A stretch of DNA of 64,000 nucleotides from Shewanella putrefaciens. GTDB taxonomy: Bacteria; Pseudomonadota; Gammaproteobacteria; Enterobacterales; Shewanellaceae. The position numbers and the translations under genes were made by a program. The stretch covers positions 2,684,501-2,748,500 of the forward strand of contig NZ_CP066369.1 in NCBI RefSeq assembly GCF_016406305.1, given 5' to 3'. The notes under the pieces are model-generated. The model saw nothing but the letters and a program-made list of their open reading frames with translations, was not told the DNA's origin and did no database searches. Below, piece by piece: positions 59,758 through 64,000 of the stretch (position 1 is its first letter; each line of letters begins with the position of its first letter).

Positions 59758-60444
59758 TCAGAAGGATTTTTCAAGCAGATCAACAACGTTAAGCTGCCTT
59801 GCTCCCCCCATCGCCGCGATTTGAGCCAATAGCAACTCGGCGCAGGCCAATGCATCGGTCAGCGCGCTGTGGGCTGAGTAAATTGGTAAGCCATAGCGCT
59901 CACGGCAAGCCCCAAGGCGCAAGCTGCCTTCTTTGATGACAGAATGCTCCCGAAGCAAACGCAACCTTTCAACCAACAGGGTATCAATTGTCGGTAACAT
60001 CACAGGCTGATGATAAATAGCGAGCATATCCTGCTGTAAAAAACGGCAATCTAAAGGGGCGTGGTGTGCAACGAGAACTCTGCCACGGGTGCGACTAAGA
60101 AACCACGCCATGGCTTCTTCAATACTGACAGCTTGCACTAAATGATTATCGAGAATGCCATGAATAGTGGCACTCTGGCCGACACTGCCACGAATTTGCA
60201 CCAATTTCTGCTCTGCACCCGCCAGTGGAATGGCCCCATGCTCGATAGGCACAAGACCAATACTCAAAATTTGATCGCGCATAGGATCGAGCCCCGTCAT
60301 CTCCAAATCCATTGCCATCAGTGGCGCTTCGGACAGGGGCATATCCAGTAAGGGCAGTAAGGACTGGTAATAATCTTTAAATAACCGATGCTGACTGCGT
60401 AGGATGCGCCATTTAAGCTTGGCCCTTACCCTCAAACTGCCCAT
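59758..60444 (-). CDS. DEDDh 3'-5' exonuclease (PolC/epsilon-like)
   Basis: 228-aa nuclease of the DnaQ-like family: ExoI motif DLEMTGLDPMRDQILSIG with Asp and Glu, ExoII around APLDCRFL, ExoIII HSALTDALA with His and Asp (DEDDh type). Too divergent to be DnaQ itself. Its ATG begins immediately after the stop of the cNMP/CBS gene, so it is in the same operon. In relatives this exonuclease often lies next to the DUF294 protein and an acetate-type symporter. Confidence 0.88.
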   Translation of the reverse strand: MGSLRVRAKLKWRILRSQHRLFKDYYQSLLPLLDMPLSEAPLMAMDLEMTGLDPMRDQILSIGLVPIEHGAIPLAGAEQKLVQIRGSVGQSATIHGILDNHLVQAVSIEEAMAWFLSRTRGRVLVAHHAPLDCRFLQQDMLAIYHQPVMLPTIDTLLVERLRLLREHSVIKEGSLRLGACRERYGLPIYSAHSALTDALACAELLLAQIAAMGGARQLNVVDLLEKSF

Positions 60445-62301
60445 TTAAAAACTCCGCATAAACTTCATTTTCATCCCTGACTGAGCATCGTGCACCACCT
60501 TAAAGGCATCCCTTAATTGGTGCCGTACTAATGAGGACAAATGCGCGGGTAATAAATAATTGCTCAGGGGCTGCCCCTGGGTATGTTGGTAGCCCTGATT
60601 GGCTAAACGCATATGGGCGATAAACTCGTGGGCATCGGCCAAATTCAGGGCATCCTTTCGATTGAGAATGTTCGCCTCCATTAAGGCGCGAATGCGTTTA
60701 GCGGTATTCACTTCTTTGATGCCAGCCGATAAGGCATAGACACGAGCAATATCATTGATGAGAGCATTACCTTTATGTTTTAAATCAATGCCTTTAACTT
60801 CGCTGCCATCACGCTCGAGCACAAACTTACGAAAGAAACCTAGGGGCGGAGACTCAATCAGTGAGTTACCCGCCATGCCCGCCAAAAATATATCGTTATC
60901 GCGGGTTTGGGCTAACACTTTATCCTGCAGGGCATCGAATAGGGTTTGCGGACCGTACACTGAGCGCATATCGAAAAAGATACTGGCGTGCATCAGCGCC
61001 TTGGGTTCTGGGGTGATCACCCATTTTTCAAAGACCTGCTGCCATTGTTGCAGTGACATTCGCCACTGTGGATTTTGCGCCATAATATTGCCGGGGCAAA
61101 AAACATAGCCACATTGATCAAGCCCGGCACACACGGCATGGGTGAGTGCATCGAAATATCCCTTAGCATAATCATCCATTTCTTCTGCGACTAGCAGGCC
61201 ATTATCTTGATCGGAACACGCCGCTTGATCCTGCCGGCCTTGGGAGCCAAAGGCTAACCAACAAAAAGCCATCGGAGGCTCACCCAGCAATTGCTGATTA
61301 AGCACAATTAAGCGCCGTGTCAGAGCATCGGTAACTGAGGTTAATACCCGGCCAATTTCTTCGGCCCTTGCATCGGCACTGATTAAATTTTGCAATAACA
61401 AGGGGATTTGCTTACTTACATTGATAAGGCTCGCCAGATCCAACTGACGTTCTATTTCACCAATCAACAGCAAAGGTTGTGAGCCCTGACCACGTAAAAT
61501 ATCTGTACTCGTGACCATGCCAATCGCTTTCCCCTCATCAATAATGGGTAAATGGTGGATATTATGTTCACTCATTAGCAGCATTGCTTCAAAAATCAAT
61601 GCATTAGATGAAATTGAAATGGGCGATACTGTCATCGCTTGATGGACGGCTAAATGGCCATCGAGCCCAACGGCCAACACCCGATTACGCAAATCCTTGT
61701 CGGTTAAAATGCCAACTAACCTGTGATTATCTATGACTAAAAGCGAGGATACCCGGGCATTACGCATCAACAGGGCGGCTTGGGTCACACTGGCATGGGA
61801 ATCGATCATAATGGGATCGGGTGACATTAAGGTACTGATACGGCTTGTAGTCGTCAGATCTTTTGCCTTAAAACGCGCCTCATGGCGCAAACGCTTTGCA
61901 AAGGCACGGGTAAAAAACTTATCAAAATTGCGGTTGTCCCCCCTCAGTTGGTCAAACAAAGCCTGGGGCAAATGGTAAACCAAACCATCCTCTAGGATAG
62001 CGACTTTATTGACAACTTTCTCACCCGATAACAAGGTCGAAAACCCAAAGAACTCGCCCTCACCGACCCTATCCACCAGCACCCCTTCGGGATCGCGCAC
62101 CTCAAAGGCACCGCTGCGTACTATATATAACTTAGGCGCATTAGCATCAAAGGTGACATAACGAGATGCTTTACTGTAATACCCAATAGTAACCGCCTTA
62201 GCACAACGTAAAACCGTTTCATCGGCTAATGTTTCAAAGGGAACAATGGATTTTAAAAATTGCACAACGGGCTGCAATTCGCTGGCATTCATTGGCAACA
62301 C
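60445..62301 (-). CDS. Cyclic-nucleotide-binding, CBS and DUF294 nucleotidyltransferase-like protein
   Basis: 618-aa cytoplasmic regulator. Domains in order: cNMP-binding fold (about 15-130), two CBS repeats (about 155-275; LMSPDPIMIDSHASVTQAALL and AMTVSPISISSNALIFEAMLL), DUF294 nucleotidyltransferase-like core with GSQGRQDQAACSDQDNGLLV (GlnD-like), and a C-terminal DUF294 helical domain. Activity is unknown; such proteins are thought to sense energy state or modify partners. Downstream in direction is the exonuclease; upstream, beyond a terminator, the symporter. Confidence 0.9.
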   Translation of the reverse strand: MLPMNASELQPVVQFLKSIVPFETLADETVLRCAKAVTIGYYSKASRYVTFDANAPKLYIVRSGAFEVRDPEGVLVDRVGEGEFFGFSTLLSGEKVVNKVAILEDGLVYHLPQALFDQLRGDNRNFDKFFTRAFAKRLRHEARFKAKDLTTTSRISTLMSPDPIMIDSHASVTQAALLMRNARVSSLLVIDNHRLVGILTDKDLRNRVLAVGLDGHLAVHQAMTVSPISISSNALIFEAMLLMSEHNIHHLPIIDEGKAIGMVTSTDILRGQGSQPLLLIGEIERQLDLASLINVSKQIPLLLQNLISADARAEEIGRVLTSVTDALTRRLIVLNQQLLGEPPMAFCWLAFGSQGRQDQAACSDQDNGLLVAEEMDDYAKGYFDALTHAVCAGLDQCGYVFCPGNIMAQNPQWRMSLQQWQQVFEKWVITPEPKALMHASIFFDMRSVYGPQTLFDALQDKVLAQTRDNDIFLAGMAGNSLIESPPLGFFRKFVLERDGSEVKGIDLKHKGNALINDIARVYALSAGIKEVNTAKRIRALMEANILNRKDALNLADAHEFIAHMRLANQGYQHTQGQPLSNYLLPAHLSSLVRHQLRDAFKVVHDAQSGMKMKFMRSF

Positions 62302-62381
62302 CTTATTTTAGGTGGATTTATCTTCACTATAACCTGCAATAATTCTATGCCATATTCGACTTAAGTCAGTGAGCGAATAAC

Positions 62382-62407
62382 AAAAAGAGCGCCTAAGCGC
62401 TCTTTTT
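62382..62407 (-). terminator. Rho-independent terminator after the symporter gene
   Basis: Stem AAAAAGAGCGC / GCGCTCTTTTT with a short loop, 24 bases past the symporter stop. Confidence 0.85.
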
Positions 62408-62430
62408 CAACTCTGTGACACAACTGACGA

Positions 62431-64000
62431 CTAGTGGCCGCTTGCTTCGCCAGAACCTTTAGGGAAACGAATTGACTCAACCATTTCCTGTACATGTTGC
62501 GGTGTTGCAGAGGTCACTTTACTCACTAGCGCAGCAACTGCAAAGTTAACCACCATACCCACCATACCAATCCCTTCGGGTGAAATACCGAGGAACCAGT
62601 TTGCAGGCACGTTAGCCGTTGGATCAACAAACTTAAAGTAGATGATATAACCAGAGGTGAACAGTAATCCCGTTAACATACCGGCAATCGCACCTTCTTT
62701 GTTCATGGTTTTAGAGAAGATACCCATGATAATCGCAGGGAACAGTGACGATGCTGCAAGACCGAAGGCAAAGGCCACTACCGCCGCCACAAAGCCTGGA
62801 GGATTCACCCCAAAGTAACCTGCAATCACAATCCCGATACCCGCCGCAAGCCTTGCAAACATCAGTTCTTTCTTGTCAGAGATGTTTGGCATTAGGTTCT
62901 TTTTCAGCAGATCGTGTGAAACCGAGGTCGAAATCACCAACAATAGGCCCGCTGAAGTCGATAGGGCTGCGGCTAAACCACCCGCGGCCACCAAAGCGAT
63001 CACCCAAGCTGGCAGATTCGCGATTTCAGGCGTTGCTAATACAATGATATCATTATCGATTTTCATTTCATTGCTGCTGGCTGCATCTTCCATTTTGCCT
63101 TTAGCATAATAGATTTTGCCGTCGCCGTTTTTGTCATCCCACTTGATAAGACCAGTTTTCTCCCAGTTTTTGATCCAATCAGGCGCAGTCTCATAGGCAA
63201 CGCCTTTTTGATCTGGACCGTTGATGGTTTCGATCATGTTTACGCGAGAAAATGCCGCTAATGCTGGTACTGTGGTATACATAATCGCAATAAAGACCAA
63301 TGACCAACCCGCAGTTATACGCGCATCCTTTACCTTAGGTACAGTGAAGAAACGCACGATAACATGGGGTAACCCCGCAGTACCGACCATTAAGGCACCA
63401 GTAATACAGAACACGTCGATCATGCTCTTAGAGCCGTCGGTATAGGGTGCGAACCCCAGTTCAGTCGACAGATTGTTAAGCTTTTCTAACAGATATACCC
63501 CAGTATTATTACCCGCCGCATCGATAAGCTCAGCGCCGAAACCAATTTGCGGAATAATGTGGCCCGTCATCATTACAGACAGGAAAATAGCAGGCACCAT
63601 AAAGGCAAAAATCAGTACGCAGTATTGGGCAACCTGGGTGTAGGTAATCCCTTTCATCCCGCCTAACACAGCGTAGAAGAACACCACGGCCATACCGATA
63701 TACACACCCGTATCGACTTCAACTTCTAAGAAGCGCGAGAACACAACCCCCACTCCCCGCATTTGCCCTGCGATGTAAGTAAAGCAAATGAAGATGGCGC
63801 AAATCACCGCAACGGTTCGCGCCGCCTGGGAGTAATAACGCTCACCCACGAAATCAGGCACAGTAAACTTACCAAACTTACGTAAATATGGCGCCATACA
63901 CAGGGCTAATAGAACATAACCGCCGGTCCAGCCCATCAGGTACACACTGCCGTCATAACCAACGAAGGACACAATACCCGCAAGAGAAATAAATGACGCC
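62431..64000 (-). CDS. Sodium:solute symporter, acetate permease type (partial)
   Basis: C-terminal 522 residues of an inner-membrane Na+/solute symporter (SSS family) resembling ActP-type acetate symporters; the 5' end lies past the right edge. About 12 hydrophobic segments, with family signatures LPHVIVRFFTVPKVKDAR and ALSTSAGLLLVISTSVSHDLLKK. A soluble insertion around residues 275-330 (with a DDKNGDGKIYYAKGKMEDA stretch) sits between helices and is a feature of this subgroup. The annotated GTG at 63972 is internal: the frame stays open to the edge. Confidence 0.88.
   Translation of the reverse strand, partial: ASFISLAGIVSFVGYDGSVYLMGWTGGYVLLALCMAPYLRKFGKFTVPDFVGERYYSQAARTVAVICAIFICFTYIAGQMRGVGVVFSRFLEVEVDTGVYIGMAVVFFYAVLGGMKGITYTQVAQYCVLIFAFMVPAIFLSVMMTGHIIPQIGFGAELIDAAGNNTGVYLLEKLNNLSTELGFAPYTDGSKSMIDVFCITGALMVGTAGLPHVIVRFFTVPKVKDARITAGWSLVFIAIMYTTVPALAAFSRVNMIETINGPDQKGVAYETAPDWIKNWEKTGLIKWDDKNGDGKIYYAKGKMEDAASSNEMKIDNDIIVLATPEIANLPAWVIALVAAGGLAAALSTSAGLLLVISTSVSHDLLKKNLMPNISDKKELMFARLAAGIGIVIAGYFGVNPPGFVAAVVAFAFGLAASSLFPAIIMGIFSKTMNKEGAIAGMLTGLLFTSGYIIYFKFVDPTANVPANWFLGISPEGIGMVGMVVNFAVAALVSKVTSATPQHVQEMVESIRFPKGSGEASGH

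Overview
The window is core chromosome of a gammaproteobacterium, almost certainly a Shewanella. Protein sequences are close to Escherichia coli orthologues. Several gene blocks follow E. coli order (bamC-dapA beside gcvR-bcp; fadR-nhaB-dsbB; uvrY-uvrC-pgsA with tRNA-Gly/Cys/Leu; ycbZ-fabA-rmf; rlmKL and uup), while Shewanella/Vibrio-type proteins of unknown function (DUF2066, DUF3466, DUF3802, DUF2069) lie between them. I saw no transposase, prophage, CRISPR array or rRNA. The genus call rests on recognising protein families, not on a database search.

Layout. 1-2.9 kb: RND efflux pump (permease cut by the left edge, plus its adaptor). 3.2-6.4 kb: bamC and dapA, divergent from gcvR and bcp. 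6.5-12.2 kb: the argO/argP pair, a PerM-type permease, a TusA-like protein, the protease bepA, an ArsC-like protein and a small membrane protein. 12.4-19.1 kb: a lipoprotein with an HExxH motif, hda, a DUF2066 protein, uraA, grxD, sodB. 19.3-27.5 kb: prkA-yeaH-ycgB converging on fadR, then nhaB and dsbB. 27.6-31.9 kb: a large Cache/PAS kinase-like sensor and small proteins. 32-36.4 kb: a UPF0178 protein, pdxH, a eukaryote-type S-adenosylmethionine decarboxylase and speA. 36.4-37.8 kb: 1.4 kb that is largely non-coding, holding a possible 50-codon gene and a 265-bp palindromic element. 37.8-41.8 kb: cvfB-like, yceH, an ABC exporter, an HU-like protein. 42-46.5 kb: tRNA operon, pgsA, uvrC, uvrY, tRNA-Ser with a repeated tail. 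46.7-55.7 kb: ycbZ, fabA, rmf, a DUF3466 protein, uup, a glutaredoxin-like protein, rlmKL. 55.9-56.9 kb: four initiator tRNA genes interleaved with tRNA-like remnants. 57.1-59.7 kb: a J-domain protein with three unknown genes. 59.7-64 kb: DEDDh exonuclease, cNMP/CBS/nucleotidyltransferase protein and an acetate-type Na+ symporter cut by the right edge.

Shared themes: fatty-acid control (FadR, with a candidate FadR site before fabA); polyamine synthesis (SpeA followed by AdoMet decarboxylase); translation and stationary phase (RMF, RlmKL, Uup, initiator tRNAs, PrkA cluster); envelope biogenesis (BamC, BepA, DsbB, PgsA). The least explained parts are the two tRNA arrays with duplicated 3' modules, the palindromic element and small ORF near 37 kb, the J-domain cassette, and the eukaryote-type AdoMet decarboxylase.
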